Below the pieces are notes generated by a model. The model was not told where the DNA came from. It saw nothing but the letters and a program-made list of their open reading frames with translations, and did no database searches. Positions 47,756 through 62,059 of a stretch of 64,000 nucleotides of DNA are shown in pieces. The stretch is from the NCBI GenBank assembly GCA_964019165.1, contig OZ025276.1:12325028-12389027 (forward strand), given 5' to 3'. The stretch's first letter is position 1; the number at the start of each line of letters is the position of its first letter. Origin of the DNA: Mastigias papua (taxonomy: Eukaryota > Cnidaria > Scyphozoa > Rhizostomeae > Mastigiidae). The translations under genes and the position numbers were made by a program.

Positions 47756-48062
47756 GGGGTCAGTCATTTATAACTCTGGGTACCGGGGCGGACTAGAATT
47801 GGGTAGGGTATGAAAACTTTTCCAAGGACGCTTGGGGGGTATGAAACTTTGTGGAGAATTTTTGAGGAATATCAAATCCTGGACACAATCTATAGAAAAT
47901 CAACTCAATGAATTGCAGAAGTCTATTGATCACTGTATTTATACGTATGAAAACTCACTGGGGTGTGAAAACCTTTGGATAAAAATTGAAGGGGTATAAA
48001 ACTTTTGACAATTTTTTAAACTCTAACCGCCCCGGTACCCAGAGTTATAAATGACTGACCCC
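47756..48062. mobile_element. 307-bp MITE with 36-bp perfect terminal inverted repeats
   Basis: The first 36 bp, starting GGGGTCAGTCATTTATAACT and ending GGGGCGG, are repeated exactly in inverse at 48027-48062. The element is flanked by TAA on both sides (47753-47755 and 48063-48065). A 3-bp TWA target duplication plus G-rich ends is the signature of PIF/Harbinger transposition. The interior has no coding capacity but holds direct repeats of GGGTATGAAAACTTTT-like words. The perfect inverted ends suggest a comparatively young insertion. Confidence 0.85.
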
Positions 48063-48064
48063 TA

Positions 48065-51000
48065 ACTGTTTACAGATCTCAACAGAGTTAGTCATTCTAG
48101 GAAAGCAAAATTCCTTGATCACTTTGTTAGGGCTCTATTTCAGAATTGAAAATCGATTACAGTTGACATTGACAATGAGTAGTGAAATCTCTGGAAAACA
48201 TTGTTTGCAAGTTGTGTAAAGCAAGCTTGTTGAGGGACTTAATACGCCACCGTTTATCATTCTTCGAATTAGCACATTGCATTAGTTTATCTCAGAATTT
48301 AAGTAAACTATTTACTTTAACTTGGAAGCATGTTTAAAAAATTCATCACCTAAGAAATTTAAGAAATATGTAAGAAACTTTTGATGGCAAAATGACCAGA
48401 AAATTTAAGAAACTGCCTACCAGCACCGGACCTTAGTTTGTTATAAAAATACGTGTAGTCATGTTAAGAGAGGAAAGTAAGATTACAGTATGATAACAGT
48501 GAGATGCAACAAAGAAGAAACCCACCAAACTGATCCAAGGTCCCATTAAAAATTTTTTTTTGAAACCTCATGATAATAATACAATCTAAGTATACAATCA
48601 TACACTTCACTATATTAGCAGTGCATAATTGGCAAATCTGCAACTTAAGTTTTTAATATAGCAAAAAATAATAATTATAATAATATATTATTAAATATTA
48701 TTATTATTATTATTATCATTATCATATATCAAATCGATAGGAATATAGCGTGCATGTCTCTCTACTTTCGATAGAATAGTATTGAATCAACGAAATAAAA
48801 CTGACTTCGCGAACCAAAAAGAGTTGGGATGTTCTGAAGTAGGAGCAACCGCTGCTTTATGCCTATACAGAAATTGAATCCAGTGAATTCGCCCATTCAA
48901 GTTAAGAGCTGCTGCCAGTCTCCTGCGTAAACTCGCATCAAACATCACAAAACAAGAGGAGAAATGGCCTGTGGAAATGGACACTCACGACTTTATGCTC
49001 GACGCTGTGACACCTTTTTTGGTTCCAAAAGCACAGCTGTCAAGCATTTAGAGAAAAATCCAAAGCTTTGATTGGAAAAAAATTCAGATGATTCAGAACT
49101 TGTTGCATTGCATGCTGGAACTAATGACGTGAAACTCAAAACATGAGTCAGCAGCCTACAAATACACTCATGCCAGGACAACCGTTATACTAACATATTC
49201 CTGCTTATTCAAATGTTTCCCAACAGTCATTCTAGGATATGTTATATACTGGGCATAGCTAAACAGTGGTTTTTTCATTCGGAACAAAGATTAAGCCCAG
49301 TACTCAAGGCACCCTCAGTACCAAATTCAGCAACTACCCGCAAGGTTATCCCCTCAGCTGCCTCACAGAGAACACCAATAGTCCGAGTTTAATAGCCTTT
49401 AGCCACCCCATAAATTGTACAGAGGAGGCTGTTCCTTAAAGCAAGATTGAGAAATGAGAGCAAAGGCATACATCATACTAAACGGGCGCCTATTGCAGTC
49501 TTGCAGGTGTGTTCCATACCTAACCCCGAATGATGCAAACGAACATGTCTGTAGATGTCAACATTACGCAATATAAACACGTAAAGAAATCAAAAAAGAC
49601 AATTGAACATCGAACGGGGGTTGCTCCTAGACTTACAGAGCAAACACTGGAGCTACTTCTTGCATCCCATTACCTCCAGTTATAACAGTCCTCTTAGTCC
49701 GATGCAAATAAAACACTGCTTTTTTGCTCTGTCACATGAACGAAGCCGGTGAATCAAAAGGTGAATGTCTGATACGACAGAAAAGTCGGCAACTCCATAC
49801 CGGTTATGCGCTACTCGTCAGGCGTAGAAGGGGCACGTCCTTGCGTTCAGTAGTAAAGTATCTTACTGCCAGTGATCTTCGGTATTGTTTTTAGAATAGT
49901 TGGAATATCTAGTAACCATGGACTGTACACAAAGTCCAATCGACCTCCTACTGTGAATCATAAGTCCTATTGCAACTCCCTTGCCCTAATCACCAAGGCC
50001 TTTCAGTTAGATCCGTAGTTAAAAAGACACTGTTTCCAATGTAAGACAGTAAGGATCCCTTAATTGCCACTGGGAAAATGTCGAGTAATTTTGATTTGCA
50101 TTATAGGGATCAAGAAGAATAAAACAACGACGAGTTATAATCACAACAGATAACTTAGAAATTATCTTGCACCCCACCAAATACAACGCAGTTTGCTGCA
50201 TGTTACTGTAAGTCCACTGTTTTGCAGAGTGGTAAATATCCACAGAAAAAATTAAATAATACTGTAATGTGACTTTGATAATACCTGTAGGCCTTTGGCG
50301 GCTGTTCACCGAAGCCCTATCTTCGGCACTTCAATATGAACTGCTCCTAAAAATAAGCTCTCTTGCGTGACTGTGGTTTATCTTTCGTGGAAAGGAAGTA
50401 AAAATGATACAGAGGAAGTGATTGGCTACATAAATATGGAATCGTGGTGATATAGGCATGGAGATCCTGAGACTTTTGGACTGACTGATCATTGAGGGGA
50501 CAAATTCCAAGGAGCCGAAATTAACCCCGTATATAGCTGCAAGATTGTTTGGACAGGAGCCAATACCAGGGGACTTATAAGAGGGAGTTACAAGATGGAA
50601 GTATAAAATTATCTTAAAGATTCCTTTCCAAAGCTCCATTTTTTATAAAATAAAGAATAGCCTAAATAGAAAGATCAGTCTATCATCTTCTGTGATTGAT
50701 GCTGCATAATATACGCACGTTACATTTATTGAACTATTTTAGCATAAATCGTAACTAATTGTTCAATGTGCCCAATAAGCACCCGACGTAAGGATGGCCT
50801 TTTACCAAAAGTTAATCTAATCTTGACCCTCCTTTTCTAGGACTGGTATTGCATAATGTTAGTTCAAGTTTGATTTAGGGATGAAAAATTTATTTTTGGA
50901 GTTTTGGTAATTAAAAGATATATAAAAATATTAATTAAAAAGTAAGGGAAAATTAGTTCAGAAAAATGTATTGTGCAATCCCAGTTCACAACTGTTCTGC

Positions 51001-51495
51001 TCATTTTATTTCATGTTCTGTTCGGTCTCTCCTCAGCTATATTTCCTTGTCAAGTTTGCATCATAAATTCCAAAGATGCTATCAATGCACCCAAAACTGT
51101 TCTACGGATGAAGAAATAGAGAATTTGATAAATAACTTTACTATAACAAGCATCAAATTTAATAACGGAGATGGACCTTCCTGAAAGCCCTTTAAAACCT
51201 TTGGTCTAGTAATCTCATCAAATTTATCAGAGTTTTTATCATTTTATGAAAAACATTACAGGTCTAGATAAACTCTACCCAAAGAAGAGAGACTACCAAA
51301 CCAAACTTGAAGCTATGGAAATGGTAAAAGAACGGGGAAGGTCTATCTCAAAAGTGATCGTTAAATTTTCTTGTAAGACTACACCTAGAAAGCCAAAATC
51401 AACGTGCTGTTGGTAGGGTAGACCAACATGCTCGTAGATTGCATTTAGGAACATACATGCATACATATATACAGGCATACAGACATACATTGAAA
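48065..51495. other. Gene-free interval
   Basis: About 3.4 kb in which I see no supportable gene. It contains an (ATT)n tract at 48665-48727. Short frames at 48787-48984, 50019-50309, 50331-50639 and 50966-51184 have no recognisable domains. Confidence 0.45.
48665..48727. repeat. (ATT)n microsatellite
   Basis: Imperfect AAT/ATT trinucleotide run that changes from ATAATA to TTATTA in the middle. Confidence 0.85.
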
Positions 51496-51497
51496 TC

Positions 51498-51501
<4 letters not shown>

Positions 51502-51588
<87 letters not shown>
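51502..51588. repeat. (AT)n tract
   Basis: About 43 uninterrupted AT dinucleotides. It directly abuts the foldback at 51592-51731. Confidence 0.95.
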
Positions 51589-51591
<3 letters not shown>

Positions 51592-51594
<3 letters not shown>

Positions 51595-51731
51595 AATAGA
51601 CAAAATCAAACATATACTTCACTTAAATATAGACGTTTCGATTTAACATCCTCATTAGCACTGCTGAAGATATTAAATAGAAACGTCTACATTTACGTGA
51701 AGTATATTTTTTACTTTGTCTGTTATTTATG
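51592..51731. repeat. Foldback of about 140 bp next to (AT)n
   Basis: Two arms of about 60 bp face each other almost without a spacer. The left arm contains ATATACTTCACTTAAATATA and GACGTTTCGATTTAACATC. The right arm, inverted, contains ATATACTTCACGTAAATGTA and GACGTTTCTATTTAATATC. Arm identity is high but not perfect. The unit could be the palindromic end of an interspersed element, with the (AT)n tract as its tail. Confidence 0.75.
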
Positions 51732-51956
51732 TTTATGTACTATGCCTACGCATGAAATTCGTAGTAGCAGAAATATGTATTATCATTGAATAGCACTTCT
51801 CCTGCACTCTTTATTTTGGTATTGTTCTCCTTAGACATTGAGCACTGTTTTTATCAGTATAGACAACGTAAACTGTCGCATGCATACATACATACTGATA
51901 TTTATCATAATTTTCAGTGCTTTTTTGTGAACAGTTCTAAGTGATCCAATTGTGAC

Positions 51957-52685
51957 CGCTTACACGGCATCATTTCTATTTTTCAATGAATACTTAGAAG
52001 TTCTTATACTTTCTAACATGAGTTCGTATGTTTCAATGATGTAAACATCATATGGACAAACAATATCCAAAATGTTCATTCTAGTTCTTTCTTTCACAAT
52101 AATATCAGGCTTTAGATTTAATAATTCATCGTTTTCGTTTTCTATTTCTACTCCAAGTTCTGTTAGTGCTGTCCTAGCTGTTTTGCTATTGATGATTGTA
52201 TTCTCATTGGACTTGATTTCCTCTCCTTTTTTTTCTATTAATCGATCGTGTCTTCTCGTGCAATTATGTTTGAATTTTTTGCAATCATTTAAAAGATGGG
52301 AAGCACTTTCAATGATACTGCCATCAAGAGCACAAGTAGCTGATTGATCTGAATACCACAAGGATAGAGTGTAATAACGTCGCAGAACATTATGTCTTGC
52401 TTTGTACCAGAATTGAATTAGTTCGTCTGCTACTTTATGGTTGCGAAAAATATTTTGTGAGCTGAAATAATCTGCCCCATCATTGTCAGCTAAACGGTCT
52501 TGCATTGGAAGCTCTTTTATATCGTATAATTCTTTATTTGGCTGTTCTTCAATCAGCTCCTTCCGTATACCTTTGTGTGTTACAATTTTGGACCCAGTTG
52601 TTGATCTCAATAATAAACTGAGTACGTCCAGCATCATGCAGATCACTTCTACTATTGTGTAAGGTCTGGTGCAATCCCGGTGCAA
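51957..52685 (-). mobile_element. C-terminal fragment of an RLE-type non-LTR retrotransposon
   Basis: A 241-codon frame resembling the region after the RT in R2/R4/Dong-type elements: a basic linker (KARHNVLRRYY), a zinc-knuckle-like segment with SASHLLNDCKKF, then a restriction-like endonuclease core, KPDIIVKER, NILDIVCPYD and the lysine of RTSKYSLK, fitting PD...D...K. The RT itself is absent, so this is a 5'-truncated copy. The endonuclease catalytic residues appear intact. It is not the same lineage as the element at 62060. Confidence 0.7.
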
Positions 52686-52689
52686 TCTT

Positions 52690-54800
52690 TTCCTATAGGG
52701 CAGAAATTACAATGCGCAGACCTGACGGCGATGGTGGGGTTATTATCTTGATGGTAACAATGCTTGTCCCAAAACAAATATTTTTGGGGGATGACTCCAG
52801 CCACCGCCGACTAGGGGGATTTTTATGGACCATGCTCTTTGGGATCACACTCTTTAGCATATTGTATAGTAAAATCTGCAAGCAAAGGATGGTAACAGCC
52901 AATGCATATGACAATGCATATGATATAACAATTAACTAAACTTGCAAGAAATCTACCACCTCCTGTAATGTGGATAAATTACAAAATTGAACCTGGAGAA
53001 AACTGAGCGAACATTTACCCCGAGTCCCCCGTGGTGCCGCCTCTGAAGCTCTGTAACTTGTACATCATATAGCATATATATGTATATATAGATCGAGACT
53101 GCTTTCTTTCCTCATTCTTCTTTCCTTCTTTTTCTACCAGGGCCTGTTAATTACCATGGTATACCCTTATGCTCATTTATCAATTGGGTGTTTCTGCTTA
53201 CTAGTTATTTCACATATTGTCTCATACATATGGCCCGTGGCCCCATGTTTACATTTGCTTATGTTGACTCTAGCCAGAGTCGAAATGTTCACCGGTTTTG
53301 TCGATATTTTCAGGCTATAGCTAGTAGTAGTAGATTTATGTGGAAGTCATCACATTAAAATGGATGGAAGATGTCTTTTTTGTCATTTTCCTGATCGTAC
53401 AACTTGAAATAGGGCTTACAAGGTGGAATGAACGTTTGTTTATAACTTGCACTCATAAGATGGAAGAAGCTACAAGAATTCTCTGTTTTGAAACCTAGAA
53501 ACATTATCTAAAAAGCATTTTGTTTCTCGCAACTCAAAGATAACCTTGAAAATCTCTTTGCTTGAGTTATAATCAACTCGAGTGTCAGTACTCGGCAGCA
53601 CATGATAGTTCATAGTTGCACTCTTGCTTTTTATAGAACACAGGGGCACATTCTTTTGGCAAACAAATTCTGATGAGGTTCCTAATAAACATCAGCATTC
53701 GCACTTTTACTCTCAATAATAGCCCCCTGCGGAATATCTTAGAAAATATTGCTATACTACATGTAGTTTTTCAATTACTTGCAAAAACGTGCTCGTGTAA
53801 TAAGACTAATTTTTAGGACACTTAAGTCTAAAATTATTTAAAAATTAAGAACACATAGGCTCTGCAAAAATTTAAGTGGTTGTTTTCGAAAAAAGAGTGT
53901 AACTGGGTTTGGGTGATAAGTTTGATCGTTTTCAACCACACGGGTCACACTGTATCAAACATAGTTAACTGTTCTCCACTCTTACTTGTCAGCGATATCA
54001 ACAGAAATAAAGTGAATAACGAAGACGCAATCATTAGATACTTCTCTTGAAATGTCCACTGTCTTAGGTGAGGATCTTCCAGAGCATGCAGTTACATATC
54101 AGCGGAGAAGAGAATCTGCAATCAGGAGAGTTCAAGTAGAAGTTTCATATCTTAACTTGCATGCTAAATACAGGGATTACTTTTAGTAATTTGAAAGTAA
54201 ATGTCGCTTCCTGTCACTGCTCACGTACATCTGAGTTGATCTTCTAGAGTTGCTTAGCACAACACAAGTAATATATAACTTCTGGACTATATAAGAAGGA
54301 AAAGGCACGACTAATTAGCATAATGCATCCCCTACAAGCTGACTATCTACAGGGTGCTACTGTAGCATTTCAATGTTGGCTTGGAGTCTGAAATCATCGC
54401 AGCAGTTAGCACTAGTTCCTGCTTGGTCATCAATGTTTTAAGTAACGCTCACTGCCTAAAGTTGTCGTTAGTGATACAGAGCTAAATCTTGTATATCTGG
54501 GGGGGGGGGGGACTTTTCCTTGTATGAAGGGTGAGATCCGCGAAACATTTGATGAGGTATAGCCCTTTGAAATTCTCGAAAAATTTAGAACCACCTATAT
54601 TTCATTACAAATTAATTGATCAATGATATATCGTAATGATATTGAGATAAATTGCTATAGTGTGATTTAGTTAGGATCTCATTTCTTTTAGTCTGACTAT
54701 TAACAATTTAGAACACAATCTAGAAACGTTTGAAAGGTGTAATTTTAGTCTTTGAACTTCATTAATTTTTTAAAATTACTTGGTTGATTGTAGCTTTTTG
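52690..54800. other. Gene-free interval
   Basis: The first 230 bp (to about 52920) may be further sequence of the retroelement fragment or of an older insertion, judging by their CCACCGCCGACTAGGGGGAT-type G/C-rich block. Beyond that I see only unassigned AT-rich DNA and a G homopolymer near 54500. Confidence 0.35.
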
Positions 54801-54801
54801 A

Positions 54802-57824
<3,023 letters not shown>

Positions 57825-59966
57825 TTAAGACAAATACACCCTTGATGTTGATTCAATATGTGCTCTGCACAAAGGGCATTGCTCCAGCCCCTTAGCACAT
57901 CTGGGACATGTAAACAAGTGTCCACATGGATGAAATGCTGCTCCAACTTGTTCATCCATACAAATCTTACACAACTGCATTTCCCTCACTTTGTCTAGCT
58001 CACGTTTAAGATCCAAATGTTTACTACTTTTCGTGTTGTTTTGCTCACCACTGTTTCCTTCCTTAGGTATAGAGTGCTCATCTAGGTTCCCATTTTCAAG
58101 AAAGTGCACAATTGCATCACCAACAGTTTCTACTGAATCTAAATACTCCCCATACTTTTCATGGGCCAGTTTTTGAACATTATTAATTGTTTCAATAGAG
58201 AATCCTACATCAAGAAGTGTATCAAAGTCCTTTTTCTCAAGTGGACCTATTCGTTCCACTTCCTGGGGCTCCTTAACATTTCTGTTATCATAAATAGGTG
58301 ATGGCTCATTTCTCAAAAAGTCTTGTTGCTCAGGTAAAATTTGACTACTATTTATCAATGGTGGGTGGAAAATGTTGCCAAACCCCATAATAGGAATACT
58401 ACTTGGTATAGGTACAGGTTCTGGATATCTGCTATCAAAGTGTCTAAATGGTAATGATGACATTGGAACTGGATATTGTATATCTGGGGGAATCTGTGTT
58501 CTCATATCATAGAAATTGTGTTGCACTCTGTCAAACTGTCTCCTCATTGACTGTCTATTTTCTGAATTGCCCATCTGTCTTTCATTTCTTGCAGCTTGTG
58601 CATCATGCTCAATAACAAGGGGGCAATTTTGACTCCATCGTTTGTGCTCAGTCCATGCATCATCACCTATTTCCCAGTTTCTCAATCTTATTTCACACTT
58701 ATAACATACTACACCATCATCTTCTCCCATGTAATAAAATCCAGCTTCACTTAATGCTTGTGGCTGAATCTTAGCATCAGTAGGCCAAGTCAAAAATGTT
58801 TGAAGCCTTCCATATTTTGTCTTAAGCATTGCTTTCTTACTTGGAAGCTGCAATGGGAAATTTGTTTGGAATTCAAGGTTGGGGATTTCATCATCTGATG
58901 ACATACTCCTGTTTGATGATTGACGTGAAAACTGACGTCCAAACAATGCAGCTTCAGACCCCATTGAGACTCTGGGGGACATTCTGAAAGCTGGGGAATT
59001 ATTCCCAGAAAGGTCTGGAGAAGCTGACCCTGGGTGTGAGTCAAAATATCTCTGATGTGCTGTTCGGTGGGGCATAGCACAAGCATAAGCCTCAGAATTA
59101 AAACCTTGGCTCTCTACTGTAGAAATGCGGTTTCCACTATTTGCTTGAGTCTTGTCAACACTATTTGGGATTTTCACCTTAAGTTTATTTTCCATTTTGT
59201 TTTGTCTTGGTTTTACTCCACCCATATGAGATCTATCAGAACTTTCATTTTGCAACATTGAGTCTGAGGATTCATAAAATCCACCTGCCCTGTTTTCGTT
59301 TTGAGGTTTGGATGCTTGAAGACTTAATAATGGGGGTTCTCTTGGTTCAGTTGATGGTTCTGGAACATTGCACTCCTGATCACCAGTAACAATAGCAATA
59401 TGACTACAAGGCAAATACTTGTCCTTATGGCATGCAACTGGATCTTCACTTTCCAAAAGTTCCGGTACGTCAAACTGAGTATGACAAGCGTAACACTCAA
59501 AAACGTCAGAACTTTGGTTGTAAAATAAACCAGCGTCTACAATTTCTTGAATTTGTTTATTTGAAAGACTTTGTCCCATTTTTTTGATTGAAGACTTCCT
59601 ATTTTCTACATTCTCAAGGTCAGTATCATCGCTTTCTGGAGCATCATTCAAATTCTCCAAAGTCGTACCACATTCCGAATGAAGGTTTTGAAGTTGAGCT
59701 TTCCTAAGTGCCCTCTCTGCTAAATAACTACACTCTATATTTTCACGTTCATGCTTTTCCAATGGATTGTCACCTTCATGCCATTCCCCGATTTTGATAC
59801 CACAAGCAAAACATGTTACTAAGTCAGCCGTACCACTGTAGAAAAAGCCTGCATCGACTAGTTCCTTGATCAGAGCTGGACTCTCCTTAGGCCAAATATT
59901 GAATGTGCCCAACCTTTCCTCGCATTTTTCGTAAGTGACATCCTGCGCTGAATCCATACCCATCAC
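57825..59966 (-). CDS. BIRC: Inhibitor of apoptosis protein: 3 BIR, UBA, RING
   Basis: A single-exon 713-residue protein; the start is the ATG at 59966 (MMGMD; the third ATG is also possible). BIR1, about residues 15-85, has C52, C55, H72 and C79 plus W62. BIR2, 130-195, keeps C158, C161, H180 and C187 but lacks the Trp and acidic groove residues, so it is a degenerate zinc fold. BIR3, 385-455, is the best (C421, C424, W431, H441, C448; GDDAWTEH), the type that binds IAP-binding motifs of caspases and IAP antagonists. Residues 200-380 are a Ser-rich disordered linker. A UBA domain (about 575-627) and a C3HC4 RING (C666-C700) make it a likely ubiquitin E3 ligase that binds ubiquitin chains. 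There is no CARD. The layout is cIAP/XIAP-like. The lack of introns contrasts with the 26-exon tomosyn gene. Confidence 0.93.
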   Translation of the reverse strand: MMGMDSAQDVTYEKCEERLGTFNIWPKESPALIKELVDAGFFYSGTADLVTCFACGIKIGEWHEGDNPLEKHERENIECSYLAERALRKAQLQNLHSECGTTLENLNDAPESDDTDLENVENRKSSIKKMGQSLSNKQIQEIVDAGLFYNQSSDVFECYACHTQFDVPELLESEDPVACHKDKYLPCSHIAIVTGDQECNVPEPSTEPREPPLLSLQASKPQNENRAGGFYESSDSMLQNESSDRSHMGGVKPRQNKMENKLKVKIPNSVDKTQANSGNRISTVESQGFNSEAYACAMPHRTAHQRYFDSHPGSASPDLSGNNSPAFRMSPRVSMGSEAALFGRQFSRQSSNRSMSSDDEIPNLEFQTNFPLQLPSKKAMLKTKYGRLQTFLTWPTDAKIQPQALSEAGFYYMGEDDGVVCYKCEIRLRNWEIGDDAWTEHKRWSQNCPLVIEHDAQAARNERQMGNSENRQSMRRQFDRVQHNFYDMRTQIPPDIQYPVPMSSLPFRHFDSRYPEPVPIPSSIPIMGFGNIFHPPLINSSQILPEQQDFLRNEPSPIYDNRNVKEPQEVERIGPLEKKDFDTLLDVGFSIETINNVQKLAHEKYGEYLDSVETVGDAIVHFLENGNLDEHSIPKEGNSGEQNNTKSSKHLDLKRELDKVREMQLCKICMDEQVGAAFHPCGHLFTCPRCAKGLEQCPLCRAHIESTSRVYLS

Positions 59967-60623
59967 GTATTAAATTTACGACGGGTTGTGTAAAATTTCA
60001 CCCAGTAACCATCCAAGAATATATGAGTATTAGGATACGAGTAAAGAGGATTTAGTCTTGCTCGCTCAGTGGTAAGCGATTTGAACAAATCTCTAGTGAA
60101 ACATTACGTAAACTGAGCAACAACAACAGGCGCAACTTCGGGAAAGGGCACGAGAACAAGTGGGTAAGATACTAAAGCAACCAGCAATGCCACGAAATAA
60201 CACGGAATTAAGTCTTGCCAAAGATCTCCCATTCCATACATTCTCTCCTAAATTTGAACGAATGGGAAAATCGATCCGGGAAAGAGCTGCGAGCGGGGAT
60301 TTTCCCCATGTCCAAATTGCGGTGCTTCTATTGTCCTTCTCGTCCAGAATAGTTGGTATACTACCAAATTTGCTTCGGAGTGTTCACATTTACAAAGCCC
60401 CGTTTTTATAATACAGTGCTCGACTGTGTTTCGCTTTGTGGATAGTGTAGTGTTAGACAATCTGTAAACAGAATCTGGCAGAATGCTGCCCGTTGGGAGA
60501 GAAGTGGCCTAAGCGCATTCAGATAGGGCAGAAGAGTAGGTAGGTATTGTATTGCCAGTTCAGAGCATACTAGATAATCTTTTAAAGTGGGTTAGCTTTT
60601 CTTTCTACGTTTGTATTTACAGG

Positions 60624-60750
60624 TCCGTAGGGAGCTGGCCGGATTGGGGGGCGCCGAGTCGTGTTATAAAATAGCTATATATCATGTCTCCAAATAAAAT
60701 CTCCACATTATTGAGGGGCACTGCCCCCTGCCCCACCAGTTCCTACGGGA
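60624..60750. mobile_element. Short inverted-repeat (MITE-like) element
   Basis: The left arm TCCGTAGGGAGCTGGCCGG...GGGGGGC and the inverted right arm TCCCGTAGGAACTGGTGGGG...GGGGGC match imperfectly over about 28 bp. A related end, GCCCTGCCCCACCACAGCCT followed by ACGGG, occurs at 33571-33595, which supports a dispersed family. Confidence 0.5.
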
Positions 60751-61462
60751 CTGACTTAATACAACCAGATCTTTGATACTTTGAAAAAGGAAGTCACTTA
60801 GCAATTCAAAGAAGGAAACTATTGAGAAGAAGATGGGGTCTGGTAACGAGCCATTGCGGAAATCCGACTGTTTCGTACCTGTTGTAGACTCCCAGTCGAG
60901 TTTAGAAACGTCGATTTTCATTTCACTTACCATTCTGATGCCCGCTTCAATGCTGGATAGTGGGTAAAGAGTTAGCTAGAATAATCTATACTCTAGAGCG
61001 GCAAAACAAAAATATCACACTGAAATACATATAACTTTTTATGGGAAGAAATCTATGAAAATTAAAAAGAGATTAACTGGTTGCGTGAAAATTAGAAATA
61101 TAAAAGTGTATTAACATGTCAACATTCGTAGGTCTCAGAAACTCAGCACTTATGTATAAATCACTTTCCTATTAAATCACTTGCATATGTGCAAACGTGA
61201 AGCTGCTCCGATGCAACTGTTATAGTAGGCGAATAAATGGTAAGCCTTCTAAGCATCCAGAAAAGGGAAGATTTACAAAGCAATTGTTATAAATGACAAA
61301 ACCAACAAAGGAGGCCTGATCAACCAACAAGTGCAATAAAAACCTGTGATCTCTTTAGTGCTCTTGCCACAGACCCTCAGCACCTTAATCAGTTCAACTT
61401 TACAGAAATAAGAAGCCTACAAAAAGAAAACAAAACAACTTACCCATAAAAGGAAGCAAGGA

Positions 61463-61687
61463 CTACTGCATGAAAGTCTTGATAGCAAGCTTGGAGGATA
61501 ACCGAACAACACCATCATGAGAGCAACTTGATCTGAGATAACTGTTTAGAAGTTGCTTGATAGCGGCCCAGTCAAGATAACCATGAGATTGCTGCTCGTC
61601 AGACAACCCTAGCATCAGAAGTCCCAAGAGGGTGACCGCACAAATTGATAGCAATGCAGTTGTGCAAATGTAACACCAGATCATCTT
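61463..61687 (-). other. Possible small membrane protein frame
   Basis: From an internal ATG the minus strand reads MKMIWCYICTTALLSICAVT, a clear hydrophobic helix continuing to LLGLLMLGLSDEQQ, then a hydrophilic tail ending KTFMQ and a stop, 75 residues in all. It looks like a type II anchor start or a mini-protein. A good donor (TATGG|GTAAGT) lies shortly after the stop but in another frame. There is no homologue I can name, so it may be chance. Confidence 0.25.
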
Positions 61688-62027
61688 CATGGTAGAGGGC
61701 TCATGAGAGTGACAGCAAAGGGTGTAATCAACGCAGAAGCACTGATGGAAGGGAAAAGGAACAAGCTGTAACATTTCGAGGTAGCCTTTGTGGAACAGCA
61801 TACCTGATTTAATTAACAGAGCGTCATCAGCTGCTATATTCAAAAGCAACATTAGAAATTGGAGTGGAGAAGAATGCCATTGTAATATATGTAGATAATG
61901 CTTATTAGTTTTATACCTTGTAATTTATAGTAGTTTTCGTTTTCTCTTTTTATTGTGAATAGTTGGTTTGAATTAGCTCGCATTTCTACAATGTAGAGCT
62001 GGAGAAAACACCAACTTTAAATAAATA

Positions 62028-62058
62028 GATTATTATTATTATTATTATTATTATTATA
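62028..62058. repeat. (ATT)n microsatellite at a retroelement junction
   Basis: About ten ATT/TTA units end where the reverse-transcriptase frame begins at 62060. The 5' breakpoint of the element coincides with this run. Confidence 0.85.
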
Positions 62059-62059
62059 G

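Larger units (their letters stand above)
59967..62027. other. Interval upstream of the IAP gene
   Basis: The IAP promoter should lie at its left end. An 83-codon plus-strand frame (60160-60411) is divergent and unrecognised. Included are a short inverted-repeat element at 60624-60750 and a small membrane-type frame at 61463-61687, listed separately. Confidence 0.35.

Noticed and set aside
52693..52914. Minus-strand membrane-like frame upstream of the RLE fragment
   Set aside because: It could extend the retroelement, but no RT motif is visible and it is separated by a stop, so it was not merged with the 51957-52685 fragment.
60061..60110. D-arm-like CGCTCAGTGGTAAGCG with a following small stem
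   Set aside because: The 4-bp D-stem is suggestive, but the next stem has a 4-nt loop and no T-arm or acceptor pairing follows, so it is not a tRNA.
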